Part shown: positions 25,235 to 33,917 of the stretch, in pieces | Layout of the letters: every line of letters starts with the position of its first letter | How positions within the stretch are numbered: position 1 is the stretch's first letter | From: Paraclostridium tenue | GTDB taxonomy: Bacteria; Bacillota; Clostridia; Peptostreptococcales; Peptostreptococcaceae | Direction of reading: 5' to 3' | DNA length: 64,000 nt | Assembly (NCBI RefSeq): GCF_039521565.1 | Contig: NZ_BAAACP010000006.1 | Span: forward strand, 99,013-163,012 | The notes under the pieces: model-generated | Database searches by the model: none | Told to the model about the DNA's origin: nothing | Seen by the model: the letters and a program-made list of their open reading frames with translations, nothing else | Program-made: the position numbers and the translations under genes

Positions 25235-25933
25235 ATGAAAAAAATATTAGTAAAAAAAAGAAAAGAGAAAATAAAGAAAAATATATTTATATTTATAATG
25301 ATTTTTATACTATCTATACTAATAGGCAGTTTTATATATATAGACGATAAACTTAGACCTACCATAACGGTAATAGCAGAAACTAAGGCTGAAGAACTTG
25401 CTAATAAGTCTATTAATAAAGCTGTTTCAAGTGTTATAGATAATAATATAAAGTATGAAAATTTAATTAATGTAAAAACAGGAGAAGATGGAAATATAGT
25501 TATGATGCAAGCAAATTCCATAATTATGAATGAGATAGCATCAAAAGTGGCTTTGGAAATCCAGTCAGAGATGAAAAAAATCAAAACAACATCTACATAT
25601 ATACCAATAGGAACTGCTATAGGAAGTCCTTTATTAGCTAAATATGGACCCAAAATAAAAGTATCTATAGAACCAATAGGAACTGTATATGTAGACTTTG
25701 GAACTGATTTTGAATCATCTGGAATAAATCAATCTAGACATAGAATATATTTAAAAGCTAAAACTCAAGTAAAAGTTGTAGTTCCTCTTACTACATCCAC
25801 AAAAGAAGTGAAAATACAAATACCTATATGTGAAACGGTAATAGTTGGAGATGTTCCACAAAGTTATGTTAATGTTCCTAAAGATGATGTAATAAATGTA
25901 TTACCTAGTGATAATACAACAAAATCAAAATAA
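25235..25933 (+). CDS. yunB: Sporulation protein YunB
   Basis: 232 residues. A Lys-rich start, one membrane helix (about 18-38) and a conserved outer part (ETKAEELANKSINKAV, PIGTAIGSPLLAKYGPKIKV) as in YunB, a mother-cell protein (sigma-E in Bacillus) whose loss impairs sporulation or spore properties. Its SD lies within the tyrS terminator and the ATG comes two bases after the T-run, so a transcript that reads through would hide the SD in a hairpin. A start in the loop would free it; this is inferred. Confidence 0.85.
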   Translation: MKKILVKKRKEKIKKNIFIFIMIFILSILIGSFIYIDDKLRPTITVIAETKAEELANKSINKAVSSVIDNNIKYENLINVKTGEDGNIVMMQANSIIMNEIASKVALEIQSEMKKIKTTSTYIPIGTAIGSPLLAKYGPKIKVSIEPIGTVYVDFGTDFESSGINQSRHRIYLKAKTQVKVVVPLTTSTKEVKIQIPICETVIVGDVPQSYVNVPKDDVINVLPSDNTTKSK

Positions 25934-25954
25934 AGAGGGAGTTATTCTCCCTCT
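25934..25954. terminator. Hairpin between yunB and the SpoIVB-type gene
   Basis: AGAGGGAG with CTCCCTCT around a 5-base loop, at the meeting of two convergent genes. T-runs are weak, so termination is uncertain. Confidence 0.4.
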
Positions 25955-26895
25955 AACATCCATCCTATATAAACTCCATATCCTATAGATGGATCATTTT
26001 CAACCGCATGAGAAATAGCACCTATAATCTTGTTATTTTGAATTATTGGAGTACCACTCATTCCTTGAACTATTCCACCAGTCATAGATAATAATCTTTT
26101 ATCTTTTATTTCTATTTTGAATGTTTTAGATTCAGGATTTCTTTGTTTTTTTATATTTAATATACATATTTCATATTCTTTAGCATCACCATTTGAAGTT
26201 TGCAAAAGTATAGATGCTTTTCCTGTTTTTACTTCATTTAAATTTGCTATTTTATATTTTTTTAATTTGGAAAAATCTGTTGTATGAATTTTTCCTTTAA
26301 TCCCAAAGTTTGTATTATCTTTGAAATTACCGATAAATTCACTTTTTTGACCATTAATACATCCAACATTACCTTTATAAGATTTATCAATTATTAAACT
26401 GTGTGTGCTTGATACATATCCATTTTTAATAGGTAAACTTCTATTTAATCCAACACTTAGAGGATGTGCTACTGCACCAAAAGTATTATTTGTAGGATTA
26501 ATATAAGTTAGTGTTGCAAATCCAGAAATAATATTATTGAAATTAACTTTTTCGAGAACATCTTTATCTACATTTAAATTTGAAATTTCGTTATTTCTTT
26601 TGATTTCTACCTTTATAGATTTATCATTTGGCAGTGAGCTTAATAAATTAGAAAAATCAGCATAATTATTTATTTTAGTATCATTTACAGAAATTAATGA
26701 ATCACCAATTTTAAATGGAGAATCATTAAAAGTATTTCTTACCATCAAAGATTGTAATTCAGCATCTATCTGCATTATATTTCCTATGGGTACCAAATAT
26801 TTTGAATCATTTTTTATATTAGCTTCTGCATAAATGAATCCTACAGAGAAAAAATATAATAAAAGCGAAATCGCAAAGAATTTTTTTAATTTCAC
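25942..26895 (-). CDS. spoIVB: SpoIVB-type S55 serine peptidase
   Basis: 317 residues starting at GTG 26895 behind AAGAAGGTG. N-terminal hydrophobic segment (about 6-23), a PDZ domain (about 57-105, FKIGDSLISVNDTKI) and the S55 peptidase domain with His144 (TFGAVAHPLS) and Ser280 in QGMSGTPII. In Bacillus SpoIVB is exported by the forespore and cuts SpoIVFA to release pro-sigma-K processing. This one is about 100 residues shorter than the Bacillus protein and is not beside spo0A or recN, so it may be a paralogue with a different target. Confidence 0.82.
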   Translation of the reverse strand: MKLKKFFAISLLLYFFSVGFIYAEANIKNDSKYLVPIGNIMQIDAELQSLMVRNTFNDSPFKIGDSLISVNDTKINNYADFSNLLSSLPNDKSIKVEIKRNNEISNLNVDKDVLEKVNFNNIISGFATLTYINPTNNTFGAVAHPLSVGLNRSLPIKNGYVSSTHSLIIDKSYKGNVGCINGQKSEFIGNFKDNTNFGIKGKIHTTDFSKLKKYKIANLNEVKTGKASILLQTSNGDAKEYEICILNIKKQRNPESKTFKIEIKDKRLLSMTGGIVQGMSGTPIIQNNKIIGAISHAVENDPSIGYGVYIGWMLEGE

Positions 26896-27027
26896 TAAAA
26901 CACCTTCTTTCTGATAAAGTCATGATGATATTTATTGGTGCTTCTTTAATAATAGATTGTGCAGGATGAAAATTTTAATCCATAGAAAACAGACACAATA
27001 AAACCATAGTTTTCAAAAAATAAAAAT

Positions 27028-27060
27028 AAGCACCTAAAATATTTTTAAATTTAAGTGCTT
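27028..27060 (-). terminator. Terminator of the DUF6774-like gene
   Basis: On the minus strand AAGCAC (27055-27060 side) pairs with GTGCTT (27028-27033) with partial AT pairing inside, followed by a T-rich tract. Overlaps the stop codon. Confidence 0.5.
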
Positions 27061-27395
27061 TAAATTGTTTTTTTTATCTTTTTTATTTTTTTTCTTTTTT
27101 TTGTTTTTTTCTTAGATCTTGTAATTGCAGTATCAGTATCAGGAACTGGAGGGACAAATACATTATCTGAAGAATTTTCATGACAACTTTTAACAGATCC
27201 TATTAATGCTAATTCATCCGATAAAACAGCAAAGAAAGTAGAAAGTATACTTATATCTGTTATACTAACTTCATCTGATATTGCTACAGCTAAACTAGAT
27301 GCAAGGACAATATAGTCTACATAACCAAAACGACAAAGTTTTGAATTGTTATTATCATTTCTATTAATAACTCTAGTTTTACGTACTTTAGACAT
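27060..27395 (-). CDS. Small protein with DUF6774-like core and Lys-rich tail
   Basis: 111 residues from the ATG at 27395 behind TTGGAGG. The middle (about residues 26-68, GYVDYIVLASSLAVAISDEVS then ALIGSVKSC) looks like two amphipathic helices and resembles the small clostridial DUF6774 proteins; I am not certain. The N-terminus is polar and Arg/Asn-rich. The last 20 residues are almost all Lys/Arg/Ile (KKKTKKRKKIKKIKK), likely to bind nucleic acid or acidic surfaces. The tail is encoded by a poly-T tract. No function known. Confidence 0.5.
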   Translation of the reverse strand: MSKVRKTRVINRNDNNNSKLCRFGYVDYIVLASSLAVAISDEVSITDISILSTFFAVLSDELALIGSVKSCHENSSDNVFVPPVPDTDTAITRSKKKTKKRKKIKKIKKTI

Positions 27396-27536
27396 ATTAA
27401 CCTCCAAATTACTTATATATAAATATATATGAAATAGAATAAGTGATAACAACTTAAAAATAAATTAATTACTTTACATAAAAATAAAGCCTATTGCTCA
27501 AATTATGTATATACAATTTAAGGAAGGAGAGAAAAT

Positions 27537-28310
27537 ATGAAAAAATATAAATTTTTAGTTGTAGGTATTATAGCTATAGGTATTATATTTATAGGAACTT
27601 CAAATCCATTGATGAATTTATATAAGTCAACTAATTTTATACGTAAAGAAAACAAAGAAAATGAAAATAAAAAATACATAATATGTATAGATCCCGGTCA
27701 TCAAGAAAAAGGTGATCCGAACTTAGAGCCAATAGGGCCAGGTTCAAGTGCTAAAAAAGCCAGAGTATCATCAGGGGCAACTGGTATAGCAACTAAAAAA
27801 CCAGAATATAAACTTAATTTAGAAGCAGCTATAGTTCTTAAACATATATTAGAAAATAAAGGATACAGTATTATAATGACTAGAGAAAGTCACGAAGTAA
27901 ATATAAGTAACTCAGAAAGAGCAATTTTAGCAAATGAAAAAAATGCAGATTTATCAATAAGGATACATGCAGATAGTTTGACAAATTCATCAAAAACAGG
28001 AGCATCTATACTTATACCGCAAAAAGATGGAAAATACACAAGTGGAATATATGAAGAAAGCAATAAGTGTGCAATGAATATAAAAGACCAAATGGAGGGT
28101 GCTGGCATACAAGTAAATAGCATATTTGAAAGAGGTGATTTGACTGGGTTTAATTGGTCTAAAGTACCAGCAGTATTGATTGAAATGGGATTTATGAGTA
28201 ACTATAATGAAGATTTAATGATGTCTAACCCTGAATATCAAAGAAAAATGATGCAAAGTGTAGCAGATGGTATAGAAATATATTTAAAAGATAGAGAAAA
28301 TGGTAATTAA
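27537..28310 (+). CDS. N-acetylmuramoyl-L-alanine amidase (Amidase_3, CwlD-like)
   Basis: 257 residues with an N-terminal membrane anchor (about 5-22). The zinc ligands of the amidase_3 fold are visible: His55 (IDPGHQ), Glu96, His144 (RIHADS) and Glu216 (IEMGFMSN) as catalytic acid. It cuts the amide between muramic acid and the peptide. Length and single-anchor layout match CwlD, which makes muramic-delta-lactam in spore cortex; other anchored amidases are possible. SD GAAGGAGAG. Single-gene unit near yunB and SpoIVB. Confidence 0.82.
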   Translation: MKKYKFLVVGIIAIGIIFIGTSNPLMNLYKSTNFIRKENKENENKKYIICIDPGHQEKGDPNLEPIGPGSSAKKARVSSGATGIATKKPEYKLNLEAAIVLKHILENKGYSIIMTRESHEVNISNSERAILANEKNADLSIRIHADSLTNSSKTGASILIPQKDGKYTSGIYEESNKCAMNIKDQMEGAGIQVNSIFERGDLTGFNWSKVPAVLIEMGFMSNYNEDLMMSNPEYQRKMMQSVADGIEIYLKDRENGN

Positions 28311-28405
28311 AAATAAATATAAAGGTTAACAAATATTAAAAAAAGTAATATATTGTTATTATCGGAATAAAATTAAGTTGTGTATACAGCTATTAGGTGA
28401 TTATA

Positions 28406-29116
28406 ATGAGAAAAAAAATAGAAAATGTTTATGGAAAAGCTTTATCAAGTACTTTTAAAGTAGTTAATCCTGTAAAAAAAAGTATTATAACTACAGATTG
28501 TGAAGTACACGTATTTATACAAGCAAATGCATTAGAAATATTAAAAAATGAAGGATATTTGAAAGAATATGAATTTTTTAAGAGTTATTTACCGCAAATA
28601 AATAAAGGCTTAATATGGGCTGATCAAGATTTTAAAAGTTACCATCATTTTTATAATCCACATTTAAAAAGAGGTAAGTTTGGATATGAAGAAAATGCTC
28701 TTACAATATCAACTAAAAATTATAATAAAGCTATTAAGTTTTTTAATCTTAATAAATTTGAACTAAGTCTTTTTTACTTTGGAGTAGCATGCCATATAAT
28801 ACAAGATCTAACTATACCTCAACATGCTAAAGGAAAGTTGCTAGACAATCATAGACAATTTGAGTTATATATAAAAAATAATTATATGTCTATACCAAGA
28901 CTTAAAGCAAAAGATGGATTAATTAGAAAAAATAGTGTAGAAGAATATGCAGTTTATAACTCTACCCATGCTATAAACTATGATAAAATGTATAAAAATG
29001 TATCTAATTTAAAAAATAAGTTTTATATGTTAGGAACAAAGTGTCTACCATTGGCACAAAGAACATCTGCAGGATTTATGTTGATGTTTTTTGATACAGT
29101 ATTTAATAATGAATAA
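28406..29116 (+). CDS. Zinc-dependent phospholipase C family protein
   Basis: 236 residues from ATG 28406 behind TTAGGTGA (the in-frame GTG at 28397 is in the SD). The helical zinc-PLC/S1-P1 nuclease domain is seen in WADQDFKSYHHFYNP and HIIQDLTIPQHAKG, which supply His and Asp ligands. Unlike secreted clostridial PLC toxins it has no signal peptide and no Trp1 N-terminus, so it is not an alpha-toxin; it could hydrolyse phospholipids or nucleotides inside the cell or act in spores. Function uncertain. Confidence 0.7.
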   Translation: MRKKIENVYGKALSSTFKVVNPVKKSIITTDCEVHVFIQANALEILKNEGYLKEYEFFKSYLPQINKGLIWADQDFKSYHHFYNPHLKRGKFGYEENALTISTKNYNKAIKFFNLNKFELSLFYFGVACHIIQDLTIPQHAKGKLLDNHRQFELYIKNNYMSIPRLKAKDGLIRKNSVEEYAVYNSTHAINYDKMYKNVSNLKNKFYMLGTKCLPLAQRTSAGFMLMFFDTVFNNE

Positions 29117-29153
29117 AAGCTCTCTTTAATAAAGAGAGCTTTTATTCATTATT
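29105..29153 (+). terminator. Terminator of the PLC-like gene
   Basis: A 24-bp near-perfect palindrome (29105-29128 with 29130-29153) that includes the last codons of the gene and an internal T-rich 3' arm; also fits the minus direction. Confidence 0.8.
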
Positions 29154-29252
29154 AAATATATATGAAAATACATGAAATTACTTGTATCACTTGATTTGAT
29201 TAAAGAAAGAAGCTATTATGATATAGATAATAAAATAAGAAGAGGTGTTTAG

Positions 29253-30803
29253 ATGCTAGTAGTTGAAAATGTTAGCCATGGATTTGGTGCAAGAACTATA
29301 CTTGAAAATGTATCTTTTAGACTTAGAAAAGGTGAACATATAGCACTTATAGGAGCTAATGGAGAAGGTAAATCTACATTTTTAAATATAATAACAAAGA
29401 AATTAATGCCTGATGCAGGTAATATAAAATGGTCATCAAGAGTAACAGTTGGTTACTTAGACCAACATACAGTATTAACAAAAGGAAAATCTATAAGAGA
29501 AGTGCTTAGAGATGCTTTTAAGCCTATGTTTGACTTAGAACAAGAAATGATAAGCATGTATGATAAAATGGGTGAAGCTGATGAAGCTGAAATGAAAAAA
29601 CTAATGGATGGAACGGCTGAAATACAAACTATTTTAGAAAATAGTGGCTTTTATATGATAGATGCTAAAATACAAGAAGTAGCTAATGGGCTAGGTCTTG
29701 GTGAAATAGGATTAGATAGAGATGTTACAGATTTAAGTGGTGGGCAAAGAACTAAAGTATTACTTACAAAGTTACTTTTAGAAAATCCTACAATATTAAT
29801 ACTTGACGAGCCTACTAACTACTTAGACGTAGAACATATTGAGTGGTTAACAAGATATCTTCAAGAATATGAAAATAGTTTTATATTAGTATCTCATGAT
29901 ATACCATTTATAAATGATACATGTAATGTAATTTATCATATGGAAAATGGAGAGCTTAATAGATACAAAGGAAATTATGATGAATTTGAAAGACTTAGAG
30001 ATATAAAGAAAAGACAAGAAGAACAAGCTTATGAAAAGCAAGTTGAAGAAAGAAAGAAATTAGAAGATTTTGTTGCTAGAAATAAAGCAAGAGTTGCTAC
30101 TCGTGGTATGGCAAACAGTAGACAAAAGAAATTAGATAAAATGGAAATATTAGAAAGACCAAAAGAAAAAATAAAACCTACATTTGCTTTTATGGAGTCT
30201 AGAGCATCAAGTAGATTCGTATTTAAAACAGAAGAACTTGTTTTAGGGTATAATGAGGCATTAACAAAACCGCTTAACTTTACTTTAGAGAGAAATCAAA
30301 AAATTGCCTTAAGAGGTATGAATGGTATAGGAAAATCAACATTATTAAAAACTCTTCTAGGGATAATAAAACCATTTGATGGTAAAGTAGAACTAGGAGA
30401 TTACCTAGAAGTTGGTTACTTTGAACAAGAAAGCTCAAGAGAAAATAGCAATACACCTATGGATGAAATATGGGCAGAATATCCAGGGCTTACAAACTTT
30501 GAAGTAAGACAAGCTTTATCTAAATGTGGACTTACAAATGAGCATATAACTAGCCAAATGAGAGTTTTAAGTGGTGGAGAAGCTGCTAAGGTAAGATTAT
30601 GTAAATTAATGTTAAAGAAAATAAACTTTTTAGTATTAGACGAGCCTACAAATCACTTAGATGTAGAAGCTAAAGATGAACTTAAAAAAGCTATAAGAGA
30701 ATTTAAGGGAACTGTTTTACTAGTATCTCATGAACCTGAATTTTATATGGATATAGTTGATGATGTGTGGAATATAGAAGATTTCACAACTAAAATTGTT
30801 TAG
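29253..30803 (+). CDS. ABC-F family ATPase
   Basis: 516 residues with two nucleotide-binding domains and no membrane part: Walker A GANGEGKST (Lys40) and GMNGIGKST (about 354), signatures DLSGGQRTK and VLSGGEAAK, and DEPTNYLD/DEPTNHLD. The charged helical linker between them (about 250-305) is the P-site tRNA interaction motif of ABC-F translation factors. Length and sequence resemble Bacillus YkpA. It probably relieves stalled ribosomes; resistance is not implied. SD AGAGGTG. The DUF1461 gene follows after nine bases. Confidence 0.88.
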   Translation: MLVVENVSHGFGARTILENVSFRLRKGEHIALIGANGEGKSTFLNIITKKLMPDAGNIKWSSRVTVGYLDQHTVLTKGKSIREVLRDAFKPMFDLEQEMISMYDKMGEADEAEMKKLMDGTAEIQTILENSGFYMIDAKIQEVANGLGLGEIGLDRDVTDLSGGQRTKVLLTKLLLENPTILILDEPTNYLDVEHIEWLTRYLQEYENSFILVSHDIPFINDTCNVIYHMENGELNRYKGNYDEFERLRDIKKRQEEQAYEKQVEERKKLEDFVARNKARVATRGMANSRQKKLDKMEILERPKEKIKPTFAFMESRASSRFVFKTEELVLGYNEALTKPLNFTLERNQKIALRGMNGIGKSTLLKTLLGIIKPFDGKVELGDYLEVGYFEQESSRENSNTPMDEIWAEYPGLTNFEVRQALSKCGLTNEHITSQMRVLSGGEAAKVRLCKLMLKKINFLVLDEPTNHLDVEAKDELKKAIREFKGTVLLVSHEPEFYMDIVDDVWNIEDFTTKIV

Positions 30804-30812
30804 GTAAAACAT

Positions 30813-31460
30813 ATGGAGTATAGTAAAAATAGAATTTTAAACTTGATATTTTCATTATCAATAAGCTTGTTTATAATAACTTCAATTATTAAATTTACAG
30901 TTAATTTTAAGCAATTATACTATTTTAGCATAGATTATTTAAATATACCAAAGTTAAGTAATATGACTAAAGAAGATATAAAACTTAATTATGATTATTT
31001 GATAGATTACAATACAAGCAATAGTGACTTAGATTTTAAATTACCTACATTAGAATCATCAGTTCAAGGAAAAATTCATTTTGAGGAAGTTAGAGATATA
31101 TTTCAAAATGTAAAAAAATTAAATAATATAACTTTAATTTTTTTAATTTCAGGGATATATATAAGTATTAAAAATAAAGATTTAAGAATTTTAAAATATA
31201 GCTCAGTAACATTGATATTAATACCAATAGTATTAATTATGCCTATGATCATAAATTTTCAAAAGAGTTTTGAAGTATTTCATAATATATTATTTAAAAA
31301 TGATTACTGGATATTTGATCCTAACTTAGACTCAGTAATAAACATATTACCAGCAGAGTTTTTCTTTCATTCAGCAATTATGATATTAATACTTATATTT
31401 ACAATTAGTTTATTAATGATATTTAGTTATAAAAAATTAAGCAAAAGGAGTAGTGATTAA
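30813..31460 (+). CDS. TIGR01906/DUF1461 family membrane protein
   Basis: 215 residues with four membrane helices: about 9-27, 102-118, 125-147 and 183-205. Between helices 1 and 2 is an outer loop of about 75 residues. Conserved HNILFKNDYWIFDPNLDSVINILPAEFF before the last helix is the mark of DUF1461. Function unknown. There is no strong SD (TAGGTAAAACAT), and only nine bases separate it from the ABC-F gene, so it is probably co-transcribed. Confidence 0.8.
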   Translation: MEYSKNRILNLIFSLSISLFIITSIIKFTVNFKQLYYFSIDYLNIPKLSNMTKEDIKLNYDYLIDYNTSNSDLDFKLPTLESSVQGKIHFEEVRDIFQNVKKLNNITLIFLISGIYISIKNKDLRILKYSSVTLILIPIVLIMPMIINFQKSFEVFHNILFKNDYWIFDPNLDSVINILPAEFFFHSAIMILILIFTISLLMIFSYKKLSKRSSD

Positions 31461-31474
31461 TCACTACTCCTTTT
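31443..31474. terminator. Bidirectional terminator, 32-base perfect palindrome
   Basis: AAAAGGAGTAGTGATT and its exact reverse complement, centred at 31458/31459; includes the DUF1461 stop and faces the small Cys-rich gene. Confidence 0.85.
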
Positions 31475-31491
31475 ATTTAATTTATAAACTA

Positions 31492-31749
31492 TTATTTTTT
31501 ACCTAGATTTAGGATATCACCTATTTTACTCATTATATAATCATGACTTTTTTTATTATGAGGAACTAAACAAGAAGAACAATCTTTTATTCCGTTTTCT
31601 GTATATTTAAAGTTTCCACCACAATTTTCTTTTAAAGCATATAGTGGACAATAGCAAAATAAACAGTTAAAGTTTTTAGGATCACTTACTTTATGGCAAG
31701 GAAAGTATTCACATTTATCATTACTAAAAAATTTATAATTATCAGACAT
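31492..31749 (-). CDS. Cysteine-rich small domain protein
   Basis: 85 residues with ten Cys in spaced pairs (KCEYFPC, CLFCYCPLY, CGGNF, CSSC), the PF04071-like Cys-rich small domain that likely binds zinc or an Fe-S cluster. The domain is often encoded near cobalamin genes, but none is here. SD AGGAGG about 10 bases upstream. Short, cytosolic. Confidence 0.75.
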   Translation of the reverse strand: MSDNYKFFSNDKCEYFPCHKVSDPKNFNCLFCYCPLYALKENCGGNFKYTENGIKDCSSCLVPHNKKSHDYIMSKIGDILNLGKK

Positions 31750-31848
31750 AATATATACCTCCTAAAATATTTAGAGTTTTAATATAATTATACTAAAAAT
31801 TTACAATAGTGGTATAATAAAAAAAAGTACATTAAATGAGGTGTTACA

Positions 31849-33132
31849 ATGGAAAAAATAGTGGAAAAAGCTTTGTTAGTTGGGCTTAATATAACTACTA
31901 ACGTAAAAAAGGTTGATGATATAGATATTAATGAATCTATGGAAGAATTAAAAGAGCTTGCAAAGGCAGCAGGAGCAGAAGTTGTAGGAAGTATTATACA
32001 AAATAGACCAGCAAGAGAAGCTGCCTTTTATATAGGAAAAGGGAAAGTAGAGGAAATAAAAGCATATTGTGAATCATTAGACGCTACAGTAATAATATTT
32101 AATGATGAATTATCAGGGGCGCAAATAAGAAATATAGAAGAATTAGTTCAAAGAAAAGTAATAGATAGAACAACTTTAATATTAGATATATTTGCTCAAA
32201 GAGCTTTAAGTAAAGAAGGTAAGTTGCAAGTTGAATTAGCTCAGTTAAAATATAGACTACCTAGACTATATGGTATGGGTGGAGAGATGAGTAGAACTGG
32301 AGCAGGTATAGGAACAAGAGGTCCAGGAGAGCAAAAATTAGAGGTAGATAAAAGACACATATTAAATAAAATGGCAGATATAAGAAGAGAACTTAGAGAT
32401 GTAAAGAAAAACAGAGAAACTCAAAGAGCTCAAAGATTAAAATCTAATATACCTATAGTTGCTTTAGTAGGATATACAAATGCAGGAAAATCAACATTAC
32501 TTAATGAGCTTATAAAAACTCATAAAGAATATAGTGTTGAAAAAGAAGTTTTATCAAAAGATATGTTATTTGCAACATTAGATGTTACTTTAAGGAAAGC
32601 TTTACTTCCTAATAAAAAGGAATTTTTAGTAGTAGATACAGTTGGATTTGTAAGTAAATTACCACATGATTTAGTAGAAGCATTTAAAGCAACTTTAGAA
32701 GAGGTTCATTATGCTGATTTAATAGTTCATGTTGTTGATGCAACAAATGAAAGTTTCGAAATTCAAGAAAATACTACTAAAAAAGTATTAAAGGAATTAG
32801 ACGCTGAAGATAAGCCTACTATAATGACTTATAATAAAATAGATAAGTTAGAACTAGATATATATCCTAAAAATCAAGAGAATACAGTTTATATATCAGC
32901 TAAGCAAGGCATAAATATGGATAAACTTGTAGAAATGATTCAAACAGCATTGATGGAAAATACTCATAGAGTAGATTTGTTATTGCCATATGAAAGAGGA
33001 GATGTATTTAGTAAATTAAAAAATAAATATAATGTTGAAGAGTTTGAGTATGTTGAAAATGGAATAGAATTAACAGTTAGTTTAGATGAAGAAGACTATA
33101 ATATATATAAAGAATATATAATAAATGAGTAG
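31849..33132 (+). CDS. hflX: Ribosome-associated GTPase HflX
   Basis: 427 residues: N-terminal HflX domain (GKGKVEEI, FNDELSGAQIRNIEE), a Gly-rich linker (GMGGEMSRTGAGIGTRGPGE), then the G domain with GYTNAGKST (Lys214), DTVGFVSKLP and NKID. It splits stalled or heat-damaged ribosomes. An extended -10 (TGGTATAAT, 31810-31818) lies 30 bases upstream of the start. SD GAGGTG. The HEAT-repeat gene follows after eight bases. Confidence 0.94.
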   Translation: MEKIVEKALLVGLNITTNVKKVDDIDINESMEELKELAKAAGAEVVGSIIQNRPAREAAFYIGKGKVEEIKAYCESLDATVIIFNDELSGAQIRNIEELVQRKVIDRTTLILDIFAQRALSKEGKLQVELAQLKYRLPRLYGMGGEMSRTGAGIGTRGPGEQKLEVDKRHILNKMADIRRELRDVKKNRETQRAQRLKSNIPIVALVGYTNAGKSTLLNELIKTHKEYSVEKEVLSKDMLFATLDVTLRKALLPNKKEFLVVDTVGFVSKLPHDLVEAFKATLEEVHYADLIVHVVDATNESFEIQENTTKKVLKELDAEDKPTIMTYNKIDKLELDIYPKNQENTVYISAKQGINMDKLVEMIQTALMENTHRVDLLLPYERGDVFSKLKNKYNVEEFEYVENGIELTVSLDEEDYNIYKEYIINE

Positions 33133-33140
33133 GGATTAAT

Positions 33141-33803
33141 ATGAATATATGTTGGGATAATATAGAAAATTTAGAGGATTATTTTATAACTTATCTTCTA
33201 TATAAAGAATCTAGAACAGTATCTCAAATAAGTAAGATAAGGAATATTGAAATTCAAGAGGTAAATGACCATTTAATAAAGGCTAAGATAGAAATAAAAG
33301 CTATGCTTAAAAGTCAACTAGAACTATCTAAAGATGTATTAGATAAATTTTTAGAATTAGGCAAAGATGATAGAATTAATTTTATGAATAATCTAGATGA
33401 TGAGAGATTATTACAATTTAAAAGAAAGTTATATAAAAGAATTATAACCGAAAAAAATGCAGAAGATTTAATGATATTAATATGGGCAACTGGTGAGTTA
33501 AATGATGATAGATTTTTAGGAATTTTACATTCATTAACTACACATAGACATTCAGATGTTAGAAGGATAACTTACTCGGCTCTTAGAAAAATATCTTCAG
33601 CTCAAAGTAGAGAATACTTTCAAAGAGGATTATATGATTCTAATGCACAAACACGTCAGTATTGTGCAAAAGCTTTAGCAAAAGTAGGAAATAAAAATAG
33701 TCTTTCAATGCTTAAAAGACTTAAAGAGAGAAAAAAAGACGAAAAAAATTATGTAATAAAAGCTTATGAAGATGCAATAGAACAGTTAGAAAAAACTACT
33801 TAA
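33141..33803 (+). CDS. HEAT-repeat protein
   Basis: 220 residues. The first 75 look like a sigma-4-like helix-turn-helix (SRTVSQISKIRNIEIQEVNDHL). From about 115 onward are two or three HEAT repeats (DRFLGILHSLTTHRHSDVRRITYSALRKI, then EYFQRGLYDSNAQTRQYCAKALAKVG). Such repeats scaffold protein contacts. Adjacent to hflX (eight bases), so a ribosome- or regulation-linked role is possible; function unknown. Confidence 0.7.
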   Translation: MNICWDNIENLEDYFITYLLYKESRTVSQISKIRNIEIQEVNDHLIKAKIEIKAMLKSQLELSKDVLDKFLELGKDDRINFMNNLDDERLLQFKRKLYKRIITEKNAEDLMILIWATGELNDDRFLGILHSLTTHRHSDVRRITYSALRKISSAQSREYFQRGLYDSNAQTRQYCAKALAKVGNKNSLSMLKRLKERKKDEKNYVIKAYEDAIEQLEKTT

Positions 33804-33917
33804 TTATATAACATAAACACTATAAATTTAACATATAATGGATTAACATAAGAAATTACTTAAAAATTTATCTCCATAACTTGGTGTAAAAATATGGTTA
33901 AGTAGGGGGAATTTAAT

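Noticed and set aside
24883..25653. Long open frame on the minus strand across tyrS and yunB (256 codons)
   Set aside because: Antisense shadow of two well-supported genes, no SD and no recognisable domain.
27065..27115. Poly-T tract in the DUF6774-like gene as a phase-variation switch
   Set aside because: The T runs are interrupted often and the tract is at the very end of the gene, so slippage would alter only the tail; no evidence for switching.
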